A stretch of 64,000 nt of DNA from Solanum dulcamara (taxonomy: Eukaryota; Streptophyta; Magnoliopsida; Solanales; Solanaceae). Of the stretch, positions 46,336-57,663 are shown one piece after another (the first letter of the stretch is position 1; every line of letters begins with the position of its first letter). The stretch is from positions 77,591,757 to 77,655,756 of the forward strand of contig NC_077238.1 of NCBI RefSeq assembly GCF_947179165.1, written 5' to 3'. The notes under the pieces are model-generated. The model saw nothing but the letters and a program-made list of their open reading frames with translations. It made no database searches and was not told where the DNA came from. The position numbers were made by a program, and so were the translations under genes.

Positions 46336-49300
46336 TTAGGGATCGCACAAGCGGAATTAGACGATTTCACTAATTTTTTTATGTGTGTTAGCCCATGAAT
46401 ATTTTTGATGAACTGACTTTTAGTGATTTTTTCTCGAAAAATATTATGGGACCCTCCATAGGTACACAGGGGACATTATGTGCAACCTCGGCATGATTCA
46501 CGACGTTTTCATGGCATTTAAAGGCCGCACAGGTGAATTAGGCGATTTCGCCATCTTTTCGTGTATGTTAGCCCATGAATATTTTTGGTGAACTGAATTT
46601 CGATGGAGTTTTCTTGAAAACTATTATGGGATCCTCTGTAGGTACTCGAGGTATCAGTACGTGCGGCCTAGGCATGATCCACGATGCGTTCATAAAATTT
46701 AAGAGACGACAGGCAAAATTAGGCGATTTTGCCATCTTTCCGGGTGTGTTAGCCCATGAATATATTTGGTGAATAAGCTTTCGATGGATTTTCCTTCAAA
46801 TATTATTATGGGACCCTCTTTAGTTACTCGAAAGATTAGTACATGCGGCTTTGGCATGATCCAGGGCACGTTCATAGCATTTAGGCTCCACAAGCAAAAT
46901 TAAGGGATTTCACAATTTCTTCGTATGTGTTAGCCCATAAATATATTTTGTTAATTGGCTTTCGATGAATTTTTTTTGAAAATCATTATGAAACCCTCCG
47001 TAGGTACCCGTGGGAAGAGTACATGCGACCTCGGCATGATCTACGGCACGTTCATAGTATTTTAGGGTTGCACAAGCAAAAATAGACGATTTAGCCATGT
47101 TTTCGTGTGTTAGCCCATTGATGTTTTAGGTGAACTGGCTTCCGATGGATTTTTTTGGAAACCGTTATGGGTCCCTCCGTAGGTACCTGGAGGATCAGTA
47201 CGTGCGACCTTATCACGATCCATGGTGCTTTCACTGTATTTTGGGTCTGCACAAATAGAATTAGGTAGTTTAGCCATGTTTTCGTGTTTGTTAGCCCATG
47301 TATATTTTTGGTAAAATGGCTTCCGGTGGATTTTTCTTGGAAACCATTTTGGGTCCCTCCGTAGGAATCCAGAGGATTAGTACGTGCAGCCTCGTCACGA
47401 TCCATGGTGATTTCATTGTATTTTGGGTCTGCACAAACAGAATTAGGGAATTTTGCTATATTTTCGTGTGTGTACGTGCGGCTTCAACACGATCCATAGT
47501 GTGTTCATATCATTTAGGGGCCGCACAAACTGAATTAGGAAATTTTATCGAAAACCATTATGGAACCCTCTGTAGGTACACGGGGGATCATTATGTGAGC
47601 CTCGTTACAATTCACAACGAGTTCATAGAATTTAAGAACCACACAAGCAGAATTAGGCAATTTTACTATTTTTTTCTTGTGTGTTAAACCATAGATATTT
47701 TTGGTGAACAAGATTTCGGTGGATTTTTCTCTAAAACCATTATGAGACCCTTTGTAGGTACCCAGAGGATCAATAAGTATGGTCTCGACACGATTCACAG
47801 CGATTTCATAGCATTTTAGAGTCGCACAAGCGGAATTAGGTGAATTCATCATTTTTTCGTGTGTGTTAGCCCATGAATATTTTTGGTGAGCGGGCTCTGG
47901 TGGATTTTTCTTAGAAACCATTATGGGACCCTGTGCAGGTACCCGGAGGATTAGTATGTACGGACTCTTCATGATACAAGGTGCATTCATAACATTTAGG
48001 AGAGGCACAAACAGAGTTAGGTGATTTCTCCATCTTTTCGTGTGTGTTAGCCCATGAATATTTTTGGTGAACTAATTTTCGGTGGTTTTTTTCTCAAAAA
48101 CCATTATGGGACCCTCCTGAGATACTCGGAGGATCAATTCGTGCGGCCTCGGCATGATTTTCGGCGCATTCATAGAATTTAAGGACCGCACAGATGGAAT
48201 TAGGTGATTTCGCCTTCTTTTCATATGTGTTAGCCAATGGATATTTTTTGTGAACTGCTTCAGGTGAATTTTTCTCAAAAACTATTATGGGACCCTCTAT
48301 ATGTACCCATGGGATCAGTACGTCCGTCCACGACACGATCCATGGTGCGTTCATAACATTTAGGGATAGTATAAGCGGAATTAAGCAATTTTGCCATTTT
48401 TTCGTATGTGTTAGTTCATGGATATTTTTGGTTAACTGCTTCTGGTGAATTTTCTTGGAAAACATTATGGGACCCTCCGTAGGTATCTTTGACATCAGTA
48501 CGTGTTTCCTCGGCACGTTCCATTGGGAGTCATAATATTTAAGTGCTGCACAAGCGTAATTATGCGATTTCGCCATTTTTTATGTGTGTTAACTTATTAA
48601 TATTTTTGGTGAACTATCTTTCAGTGGATTTTTTTTGAAAACGATTATCATACCCTCTGTAGGTACCTAGGGGATCAATACATGTGTCCTCGGTATGATC
48701 CAAGGAGCGTTCATTGCATTTAGGGGCCGCACAAGCTGAATTAGACGATTTTGCCATTTTTTGTGTTTATTAGCCCATGGATATTTTTGGTGAATTGGCT
48801 TCCGATGGATTTTTCTTTGAAAAATATTATGGGACCCTCTGTAAGTATCTAGAGGATTAATAGGTGCGGCCTTAGCATGATCCAGGGCGCGTTCATAGCA
48901 TTTAGGGGTTGCATAATCAAAATTAGGCTATTTTGCTATCTTTTCGTGTGTGTTAGCCTATGAATATTTTTGGTGAAGTAGCTTCTGGTGAATTTTTATC
49001 AAAAACCATTATGGGACCCTTCGTAGGTACTCACGGAATCAGTATGTGCGGCATCGGCATGATTCTAGGCTCGTTCATAGCATTTAGGGGGCGAACAAGT
49101 AGAATTAGGCGATTTCGCCATCTTTTCGTGTGTATTAGCCCATGAATATTTTTTGTCAACTGACTTCAGGTGGATTTTTCTTGAACATTATTATGGTATC
49201 CTCCGTGAGTACCTAGGGGATCAGTATGTGCGGCCTCGACGTGATCCATGGTGCGTTCATAGCATTTAGGAGCCGTACAAGCGGAATTAGGCGATTTTAT

Positions 49301-49837
49301 CATTTTTTCGTGTGTGTTAGTTCACAAATATTTTTGGTGAACTGACTTTTGGTTGATTTTTCTTAGAAAATATTATGGGACCCTCCATAGGTACCAGTGG
49401 GATCAGTATGTATGGCCTCGTCACGATCCATTGATAGTTCATAACTTTTAGGGGTCGCACAATTGCAATTATGCGATTTCGCCATTTTTTCGTGTGTGTT
49501 AGCTCATAAATATTTTTGGTGACCTAGATTCTAGTGGATTTTTTTGAAAACCATTATCAGACCCTCTGTAGGTACCCAGAGGATCAGTACATGCAGCCTC
49601 GGCACGATCCATGATGCGTTCATAGAATTTAGGGGTCACACAAGTGAAATTAGGCGATTTCTCAATCATTTTGTGTGTATTAGCCCATGGATATTTTTGG
49701 TGAACTGGCTTCCAGTGAATTTTTCTCAAAATCCAATATGGGTACCTGTGGGATCAGTACGTGCGGCCTCTTCATGATCCCAACGCGTTCATATTTGCCT
49801 AAATTTGCTTGTGCGGCCCCATGGATATTTTTGGTGA
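46336..49837. repeat. Module S block, about 19 monomers
   Basis: Standard monomers. Around 47470-47560 two monomers are shortened and fused (GTGTGTACGTGCGGC), a sign of unequal exchange. Confidence 0.85.
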
Positions 49838-50010
49838 ACACGATGCCATGGCGCCCGAGTGCACTTGTGCCTTAATGCTTGGGTGCCCGGTGCCATAATG
49901 CCCGGGTGCACACGGTTCCATGGTGCCTTGGTACACGAGTGCACACAGTGCCTTGGTGGCCAAACACAGCGGTACCATTTTGTCTAGGTGCACTAGTGCC
50001 ATGACGCACT
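49838..50010. repeat. Module M4: GTGCC minisatellite
   Basis: Starts after GATATTTTTGGTGAAC, as M1 does, and ends in GTGCCATGACGCACTCATAG. Confidence 0.85.
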
Positions 50011-50334
50011 CATAGAATTTAGGGATCGCACAAGCATAAATAAATGTAGATACAAACTTATTATATACAACTATACATAAAGAATGTGCTTAAAATTAAG
50101 AACAAATCATATCAGGAGAATTTATATATAATTTAACAAAATAATGTAATTTTTTATAGATAAATTCTTATATAGTATTATATATTGAGATACATATTAT
50201 AATATTTATGTTGGAATGTATATTTTTGAAAATTATAAAATTTGTTCATAAATCGTATTAAGTAATGCGATTTATGCATTATCAATCATCTTTTCATTTT
50301 TTTCTTCCACTTTTTGATATTTGAGCCGAGATAT
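50011..50334. repeat. Module A4, shortened
   Basis: Collinear with A1 up to GATATTTGAGCCGAG. It then jumps directly into another GTGCC array with no S monomers between. Confidence 0.8.
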
Positions 50335-50740
50335 GCCATGGTGCTCGGATGCACTGTTGCCAATGTGTCTTGGTGCTTTGATGCCTGGGTGACCCATGCC
50401 ATGGTGCGCGGGTGCACACGGTGCCATGATGCATGGATGCACATGGTGCCATGATGCCATTGTGCCTTGGCTCCCGGGTGCACACGTTGTTATGGTGCCT
50501 TGGTGCCTAGGTTCATAGGTTCCAAGGTTCCTTGATGCACGAGTGCCTGGTGCCAGGGTGCCCTGGTGCACACGGTGCCATGGTTCCATTATGCCTTGGT
50601 CCACGGGTGCATACAGTGCCATGGTGCCTTGGTGTCCGGGTGGAATGGAGTCATGGTGCCCGGGTGCACCGCTATCATGGTGCCTTGGTGCCCGAATGCA
50701 TCAGTGGCATGGTGTCCAGGTGCACCGATTCCATGACGCG
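50335..50740. repeat. Module M5: GTGCC minisatellite
   Basis: About 400 bp of GTGCC-type units joined straight to the truncated A4. It ends in CACCGATTCCATGACGCG. Confidence 0.85.
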
Positions 50741-51130
50741 TTCATAGAATTTAGTGGTCACATAAGCATAAATAGATGTAGATACAAACTTATTATATAC
50801 AACTATACATAAAAAGTGCTTGAAATGAAGAAAAAAAATATGTCAAAAGAATTTATATGTAATTTAACAAAACAATGTGAATTTTTGTAGACAAATTTTT
50901 ATATAGTATTATATATTAAGATATATATCATTATATTTATTTGGACTATATATTTTTGAAAATTAAAAAATTTATTCATAAATCGCATTCAGTGAATGCG
51001 TTTTATGCCTTATCTTCATTTTTTTTATTTTTTTCCAGTTTTTGATATTTGAGCCGAGGATAAAGTAGAGTTTGGAATATTGGATCAAAAGGCTCATGAT
51101 TAAGCAAAAACAAAACTCTTCGTAAGCATT
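50741..51130. repeat. Module A5: AT-rich unit
   Basis: Collinear with A1. A perfect CGCATTCAGTGAATGCG lies near 50985-51001. Confidence 0.8.
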
Positions 51131-52115
51131 TAGTGGCCGCATAAGTAGAATTAGTCGATTACTCCATTTTTCGTGTGTGTTAGCCCATGGATAATTTTGG
51201 TGAATCGGTTTTTGATGGATTTTTATCGGAAATCGTTATGGGACCCTCTTAGGTACCTGGGGGATCAATACGTGCGGCTTCAAATGATTCATGGTGTTTT
51301 TATAGCATTTAGGGGCCGCATAAGCAGAATTATTTGATTTTGCCATTTTTTTCGTGTGTGTTAGCCCATGGATATTTTTGGTGAATTGGTTTTTGGTTGT
51401 TTTTTCTTAGAAAACATTATAGGACCCTATGTAGGTACTTAGGGGATTATTACGTGCATCCTCAGCACGATCTACGGTTAGTTCATAGCATTTAAGGGTC
51501 GCACAAGCGGAATTAGGTGATTTTACTCTTTTTTTCGTGTGTGTTAGCCCATGAATATTTTTGGAGAACTGACTCCAATGGATTTTTTTCAAAAAACGTT
51601 ATGGTACCCTCCCTAGGTACCTACAGGATCAGTATGTTCGGCCTCGACACGATTTACGAGGCATTCATTGCATTTAGGGGCCACACAACTGGAATTAGGC
51701 GATTTCACCATCTTTCCGTGTGTATTAGCCCATGGATATTTTTGGTGTACTGACTTTCGATGGAATTTTCTCAGAAACCATATAGGACCCTCCTTAGATA
51801 CTTGGGGGATCAGTATGTGCGGTCTCAACACGATCCAAGGTGCGTCCATAGTAATTAGGGGACCCACAAGCAAAAATAGGCGATTTTGCCATCTTTTCGT
51901 ATGTGTTAGCCCATTGATATTTTTAGTGAACTGGATTTCGGTGGATATTTCTCAAAAACTACTATGGGACCCTCCGTAGGTATCTTGGGGATAAGTATGT
52001 GTTGCCTCGGCACAATCTACAATGCGTTCATATCATTTAGTGGCCGCACAAGCGGAATTAGACAATTTTGCCATCTTTTCATGTTTGTTAGCCCATGAAT
52101 ATTTTTGAAGAACAC
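51131..52115. repeat. Module S block, about 5 monomers
   Basis: Standard monomers ending in GAATATTTTTGAAGAAC before the next GTGCC array. Confidence 0.85.
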
Positions 52116-52440
52116 GGTGTCATAGTTCCAGGGTACCTTGCTGACAGGGTGCACTGGTGCCAAGGTGACTTGGTGCCTTGATGCCCGGGTGACCGGAGCC
52201 ATAGTGCCATGATACCCGGGTGCACATGTTGCCATGGTGCCCGGGTGCACACGGTGCCATGGTTCCTTTGTGCCTTGGTGACCGGGTGCACACATTGCCA
52301 TGCCTTGGTGCCCGGGTGCACACGGTGCCATTGTGCCTTGGTGCCCGGGTGCACCAGTGCCATGGTACCTCGATGCACCGGTGCTATGGTGCCCTAATGC
52401 ACTAGTGCCACGGTGTCCGGGTGCACCGATGCCATGGCGC
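52116..52440. repeat. Module M6: GTGCC minisatellite
   Basis: GTGCC units ending in CACCGATGCCATGGCGCG. It is the last minisatellite of the array. Confidence 0.85.
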
Positions 52441-52830
52441 GTTCATAGAATTTATGGGTCCCACATGCGTAAATAGATATAGATACAAATATATTATATT
52501 CGACTATATACATACTATACATAAAGAGTGTGCTTGAAATGAAGAAAAAAAATCATGTCAAGAGAATTTATATGTAATTTAATAAAACAATGTGAATTTT
52601 TGTAGATAAATTCCTATATAGTATTATGTTGAGATACATATCATAATATTTATATTGGACTGTATATTTTTAAAATTATAAAAAAATTCATAAATCACAT
52701 ATAGTGAAATTCGATTTATGCCTTATCATTCATCTTTTCATTTATTCTTTCAATTTTTTGATATTTGAGCTGAGGGTAAATTGGAATTTGGAATATTGAA
52801 TCAAAAGCTTCATGATTAAATTATTTATAC
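52441..52830. repeat. Module A6: AT-rich unit and right edge of the array
   Basis: Collinear with A1 up to TTCATGATTAA. After that the similarity stops and single-copy-like AT-rich DNA begins. No S monomers follow. Confidence 0.75.
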
Positions 52831-53448
52831 GACTGAGGGTAATTGTTGTAAAATATATTGAGTGAATTAGAAAATCATTTTAGTTTCCATCAAATACATT
52901 GTTTTTTATTAAAGATCTAAAAAATTAATAAAAAGAAATTAAGAAGAGTATGTTACTTTTATCTGAACTTTCATTAAATAAAAAAATATAAGAAAGGTCA
53001 AATATATCTCAGTACTATTATAAATACTTTAAATATATCCCTTATATATTTTTTGTCCAAATATAATTCTCCTGTTATATTTTTTGAACTTACGAGGATA
53101 TCTTTAACCCTTTTTCGAATAAAAGGGTGGGGGAGGGGGGATCCAAGATTAGCAATTGCTTTTTGAGTTTGATCTCAATCGAGTGTAGGGTCAATTTCAT
53201 AATTTTGAATAATTACAGGGCCGAACTATTAGTCACTCTTTACGCTACCAGAAAAGAAGAGAAAGTAAGTTTGGGCCCTCAATTTTTCAATTATTTCACT
53301 TTCACTTCCCCTTTTCATTTTATTTTGTTTTTTTTCTTGTTATCATCATCATATCCATTTACTCTCTATTTTAAATGCCTAGAACTTGTGAAAACACAAA
53401 ATTTGAAGAATAGATACACTTAAGTTTGATTTATTTTTTAAAAATAAA
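52831..53448 (+). promoter_or_regulatory. Upstream region of the LAT52-like gene
   Basis: About 600 bp between the satellite and the start codon. It contains a G-run (53128-53141), AGAAA words near 53250 and a CT-rich stretch at about 53290-53370. A convincing TATA box could not be fixed. AGAAA is a pollen-associated motif in LAT52, but it is too short to be evidence alone. Confidence 0.35.
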
Positions 53449-56400
53449 ATGGCAAAGATGATAGCTTTGTTTGTTGTTTGCTTAGTATTATTTGCTTCTA
53501 TTCATGCTAGTGCCAATTTCATGGACACTTTTCTTGTTGTTGGCAAAGTTTATTGCGACACTTGTCGTTGTGGCTTTGAGACCTCTGCCTCCAAGTATCT
53601 TCCTGGTAATATTATCAAACCCCCTTAACTTCTTTCTTTTACTTTCTAGTCATTATTCCTTTCTGTGATGGTCTGAGGCTAATTTAAAAGTTAACTTTTA
53701 TGAATTCAGTATTAAATTTATTGTGTCTTTTACATTGTGGAGTCTGAGTTCAGACAAATTACTTGTTATCATAAATTTATGTTTCACGACGAAAGTATAA
53801 GGTTCAAATTAGAGATAGATCCAAGAGAATTCGTATTTAGTATTTAGATGTGTTGGATTTTGAGTTAAAGAGAATGAATTTGAAGATACTTAATACTAAA
53901 GATCAATTATTATAGGTGTTGTAATAATCCATCCGGACTATTTATTTATCATCCATACTAAAAATAGATAGTTTAAAATTATCATTTTAGAAAATCAAGA
54001 CATAATCGGGTCCATTCTTCTTATTTAGCCCTTAGCAATAATTATTTTTAAAAATAATAAACAATGACTAATTAGTATAGAAAATTTAAGTGAAGAGCAT
54101 ATGCACATACTCTAATATTGTAATTGTATAAATTAACTCTTTTTAAATTATTTATTAAAGAGAGACTAATATTTTAAATGACTATAGATGGATTAATAAA
54201 TAAGGAAATGATAGTTAAAATATATAGTTGCCTAAGGGGTGTGAAAACTAAAGATATAATAAATAAAATGGCTTGAAAGAAGTGAATAGTGATGTCAATT
54301 ATTTCTTAAGAATGAAGTTAAATACAAACGGAATGCGTAAATTTGTTTCTATTTGATTAATTAATTTTGTACACATCAGCTGAATTGTGAGTTTTGTGTG
54401 ATTCTGCCCAATTCACTTGTTGTCTGTTATTGCATTTGTGTAAACTTCTACCCATTTTGGAGTTCAATTATCTAGAAAATATTTATATTCCCCAATTCTT
54501 ACTCACATTAGAAGTATCTAGTAATTTTATCTACTCTTTTTTAATTATTTATCAAAGTGAGACTAATATTTTAAATGACTAAAGATGGAGTAATAAATAA
54601 GGAAATGATAGTTAAAACATATAGTTACTTAAGGGGTGTGAAATTAAAAATATAATAAGTAAAATGGTCTAAAAGAAGTAAAATAGTAATGTCAATGATT
54701 ATTATTTAAGAATCGTGTAAAATACAAATAGAAGCATGCTTTTTTTAATTGATTAATTAATTTTACACACATATATAATGTTCAACCAAAATTATTGAGT
54801 TCAGCTGAATTTATGGTTTGATCTTTGTCACTCCCCGTGCAAGAATTGTGGGAGTGACTCTCTTTTGTGTGATTCTACCCAATTCACTGGTCTGTTATTG
54901 CGTTTCTGCAAATCCAATGTATTTTTGTCTACTTCTAGCCATTTTGGAGTTCAATTCTTTAGAAAATATGAGCCCGTTTGGATGAGCTTAAAAAAAGTAA
55001 CTTTTATGTACGAAGTGCTTTTAAAATTTTGAAGTGCTGAAAGTTATTTTTATAAATAAGGAGTTGAATGTTTGGATAAAAGTGCTTATGTTGAAAATAA
55101 GTATTTGAATTTTAGGGTTAAAAGAATAAAAAGGGTTGTTTGGGAATTTAATTAAAATATAAGGGATATAAAAGTAATTTCCATGGTCAAACAAAATGGC
55201 TTTAAGCACTTAGAAAAAAAAGTTAGAAATCCTAACTTTTCATTTTTGACTGACTTAATGAACTTTGTGGGTTAAAGTTAACATTAAGCAAACATGTCCA
55301 AACGGGCTCTATTTATATTCCCAAAGTCTTACTCACGTTAGAAGTATCTACTAATTTTATCTACTCTCCTCATTTATTTTTACGGGTACATTATATTAAA
55401 AATAGATATTCACTAATATTTATTCAAATTGAAAAATTAATAAATTATTTATTTATTTATATCTATTGTACTTTTACTATTAGATATTGTTGTTCATATC
55501 TAACATATATTTTTGAAGCATTAAATTTAAATACTCAAAGGATAATACAAATAATATTATCACTATCATTTAATATTTTTTAAGGTGTATGTCAAGACAA
55601 TAGTGGATAACTATTATTGGATGGAGGAAATATTAAAATTTGGGTATATGGAATAAAAAATAACCTAATTTTGAAGATTCAAACCTCAAAACTCATGATT
55701 TTTCTGTTTTATTGATCACTAGGCTAACCGTTGAATGCAAGTATGATGTATGGCCATCTTATGCATAGGCTTAATCTTTATTCGTGACGTATTCTTTATT
55801 TGATTAAGAATGAATAGTTAAAAATACACTTAAATATCCTCATTGCTTTGAGTTTTCTATTTGAATTAGTGAGTTTTATATTTGAACTATCATCAATTAT
55901 TTATTGAAACATACCCTAACTATCATTTGTTTGAGTTTCATACTTGAAATTATTTCAGGTAGAAAAAGTGAACAATTGATAGTTAGGTGTATTTTTATAA
56001 ACATTATTTGGTGATAGTATAGGTAGAAAAATCACTTACATGATAGTTCAAGTATAAAACTCAAAAAATAAGAATATTTTAAGTGTATTTTTCACCCTTA
56101 AAACACATTGATTAATTAATATATCTTTACAGTGGAACTTTACGTTATTTTCAATTTTTCTTTTTTTAAAAAAGGTGACACATCAAGCCTTTTTATTTTG
56201 GTATGTAAGAGCCGTGTGAGTATCTAATTTAAAAATTATTATACAATATACTTTTATTTACTTAATAATATTAATATTGAATGAGTTTGTAGGGTCGTGG
56301 ATTAGAATTGAGTGCAAGAAGAGGGACACTAACGACTTGGCATACACAGTTGAAGGTGTGACAAACTCTAAAGGAGAATACAAGATCCTTGTGAACAGTG

Positions 56401-56624
56401 ACCGTAACGATGAATTTTGCGATGTGGTCCTTATTAGAAGCTCCGATCCTACGTGTGCGGAACCCAACACGGGTCGCGATCGCGCCCGTGTTGTCCTCAC
56501 TCGCAACAATGGCATGGTTTCTAATACTCGCTTCGCTAATTCTATGGGATTCCTTTCTAATGAGCCACTTGCTAGTTGCACAAAAATTCTCCAGCAATAC
56601 GAATTTTCAGAAGAACGGTTTTAA
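53449..56624 (+). CDS. LAT52-like pollen Ole e 1 family protein (exons 53449-53605 and 56293-56624)
   Basis: A two-exon gene encoding 162 residues. Exon 1 starts at ATG 53449 and ends at CTG|GTAAT. Exon 2 begins after TTTGTAG (acceptor ending 56292) and stops at TAA 56622-56624. The junction splits a Gly codon at residue 53 in phase 1. Residues 1-22 are a hydrophobic signal peptide, so the protein is probably secreted. The mature part shows the Ole e 1 pattern GKVYCDTC (residues 32-39). Six cysteines match the family, at 36, 39, 60, 95, 107 and 148, with an extra Cys at 41, and the RFANS region lies near 132. Length matches tomato LAT52 (about 160 residues), which acts in pollen hydration and tube growth via a receptor kinase. 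Whether this paralogue does the same is inference. It has no internal stop and looks functional. Confidence 0.9.
54131..55380. repeat. Tandem duplication within the intron (about 415-bp units)
   Basis: Copy 1 is about 54131-54545 and copy 2 about 54546-54969, continuing at 55310-55380. Shared words in order: GACTAATATTTTAAATGACT, GGAAATGATAGTTAAAA, TTAAGGGGTGTGAAA, TTGTGTGATTCT, CCATTTTGGAGTTCAATT, TCTTACTCAC. Copy 2 has a small unique insert near 54770-54860 and the MITE. Confidence 0.8.
54970..55309. mobile_element. MITE with GAGCCCGTTTGGATG ends, inverted relative to 21360
   Basis: 340 bp. It starts GAGCCCGTTTGGATGAGC and ends CATGTCCAAACGGGCTC. The flanking TAT on each side is a 3-bp TSD. 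The other copy of the intron duplication (54472-54490) has the same flanks without the element, so the boundaries are internally proven. Confidence 0.9.
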
Positions 56625-56789
56625 AAAATTATTATTATGATGATGATGATGATGAAGAAGAGGAAGAAGCAGCAGCATTGTTTTTAATTGCAGATGATGT
56701 TAGGTTAAATTAAACTGATGAGTATATTGTCAAAATTTATGCATGTTTGTGTTTGATTTTCTAGATGTGTTTTGTGTAATGAATCCTTT
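56625..56789 (+). other. 3' UTR region with GAT/GAA microsatellite
   Basis: Directly after the LAT52-like stop codon. ATGATGATGATG then GAAGAAGAGGAAG (56636-56668), followed by AT-rich DNA with poor AATAAA-like signals. Confidence 0.5.
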
Positions 56790-57340
56790 TAAGGGTGTGT
56801 TTGGAACAAAGAAAATGTTTTTCATGAAAATTGTTTTTTTTTTTTATGAAATAAGTGATTTTTAAACTTATTTTTTTGTGTTTAGAAATTCAAGATTTTT
56901 ATTAAGGGAGTTCGAAAAATTAAAAATAGAGTGTTTGAGATTTGAACTTGGAATCTTAAAGGAGAATTTCGAAACCCCTAAATTGTTAAGCCAACTTCAG
57001 ATTTTGTGTTTAGGGGATTCGAAAAGTCTATATATACACACTAAAATAAAAAACCTAACATATATATAGAGTATAATTTTTTATCGAGGGGGTTTGAGTG
57101 AACACACTCACCTTCTCCTAGATCCGCCCTTTATTTGAAGGGTGGGGTGAAGATGAGGTGTGTTGAAGGATGTGAAGGGCATAATCAATATGAAATACCA
57201 CTTGTGTAACTTATTTTTCCTATTTATACAAGAAAATTCATTTTTATAATTTTTAAAAAACTTATTTTCTTTAAAAATATGTTTTCCAAATATTTTGATC
57301 AATTAAAGGTGGAAAAATTGAAAAACATTTTCTAGTGTTA
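56790..57340. mobile_element. Fragment of the GGGTGTGTTTGG-end TIR family with a SINE-like insertion
   Basis: Starts GGGTGTGTTTGGAACAAAG and GAAAATGTTTTTCATG, close to the left end at 18103. Further right, GGGTGGGGTGAAG and GAAAAACATTTTCTAGTGT also resemble that family. A different repeat (about 56884-57130), with TTAAGGGAGTTCGAAA and CCTAGATCCGCCC edges typical of Solanaceae SINEs, sits between. No right TIR is found, so this is partial. Confidence 0.4.
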
Positions 57341-57663
57341 AAAGAGTTATTGTTAATGGCTTGGCTCGTTAAGATATTCATGTTAATGTTTATTTTTCTA
57401 AATGTGAAGTGTATTTTAGTTGAAATGTCAATGTTATTAGTGTTTCAAATTACACTAGAGAGATATTCTTGATCCATTATTTTGATTGATTTCAATTTTT
57501 ATTTTTTTTAAAACAATATATAAAAAAATTCTAAAAAGAAATAATGGGCGGCCACAAAAATCAATTATCAACATGTCTTAAAACGGCTTCATAGGGAATT
57601 AAAAGAGTAGAAACAACGTTTACCAGCTACCTTTTGGTCCAGCAATTGAAATATACATATAAT
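57341..57663. other. AT-rich intergenic DNA
   Basis: No feature seen beyond scattered poly-A and poly-T. Confidence 0.5.

Larger units (their letters stand above)
30541..52830. repeat. Composite satellite: 182-bp monomers punctuated by GTGCC minisatellites and AT-rich modules
   Basis: About 22 kb, all in one orientation. Three modules recur. Module S is a ~182-bp monomer with landmarks CATTTAGGGGCCGCACAAG, AATTAGGCGATTTCGCCAT, TTAGCCCATGGATATTTT, GTGAACTGGCTTC, ACCATTATGGGACCCTCCG and GATCAGTACGTGCGGCCTC. Module M is a GC-rich GTGCC array. Module A is a ~330-400-bp AT-rich unit. The order is S(n)-M-A-S(n)-M-A, with n variable. Roughly 80 S monomers are present at moderate mutual divergence. 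No protein domain is found in any frame; long frames here are monomer artefacts. I do not recognise it as a named satellite. Confidence 0.9.
53606..56292 (+). other. Intron of the LAT52-like gene
   Basis: 2687 bp, GT...AG, AT-rich. It contains a tandem segmental duplication (54131-55380) and a MITE (54970-55309). It is unusually long for this small gene, and no coding sequence on either strand is convincing. Confidence 0.85.

Noticed and set aside
47535..48576. Open frames of about 157-160 codons on the minus strand in the satellite
   Set aside because: They are phases of the 182-bp monomer and repeat the same peptide with changes. They contain no known domain and are matched by similar frames throughout the array.
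53127..53423. 98-codon frame just upstream of the LAT52-like gene
   Set aside because: No domain and an AT/CT-rich composition. It occupies the leader/promoter of the real gene.
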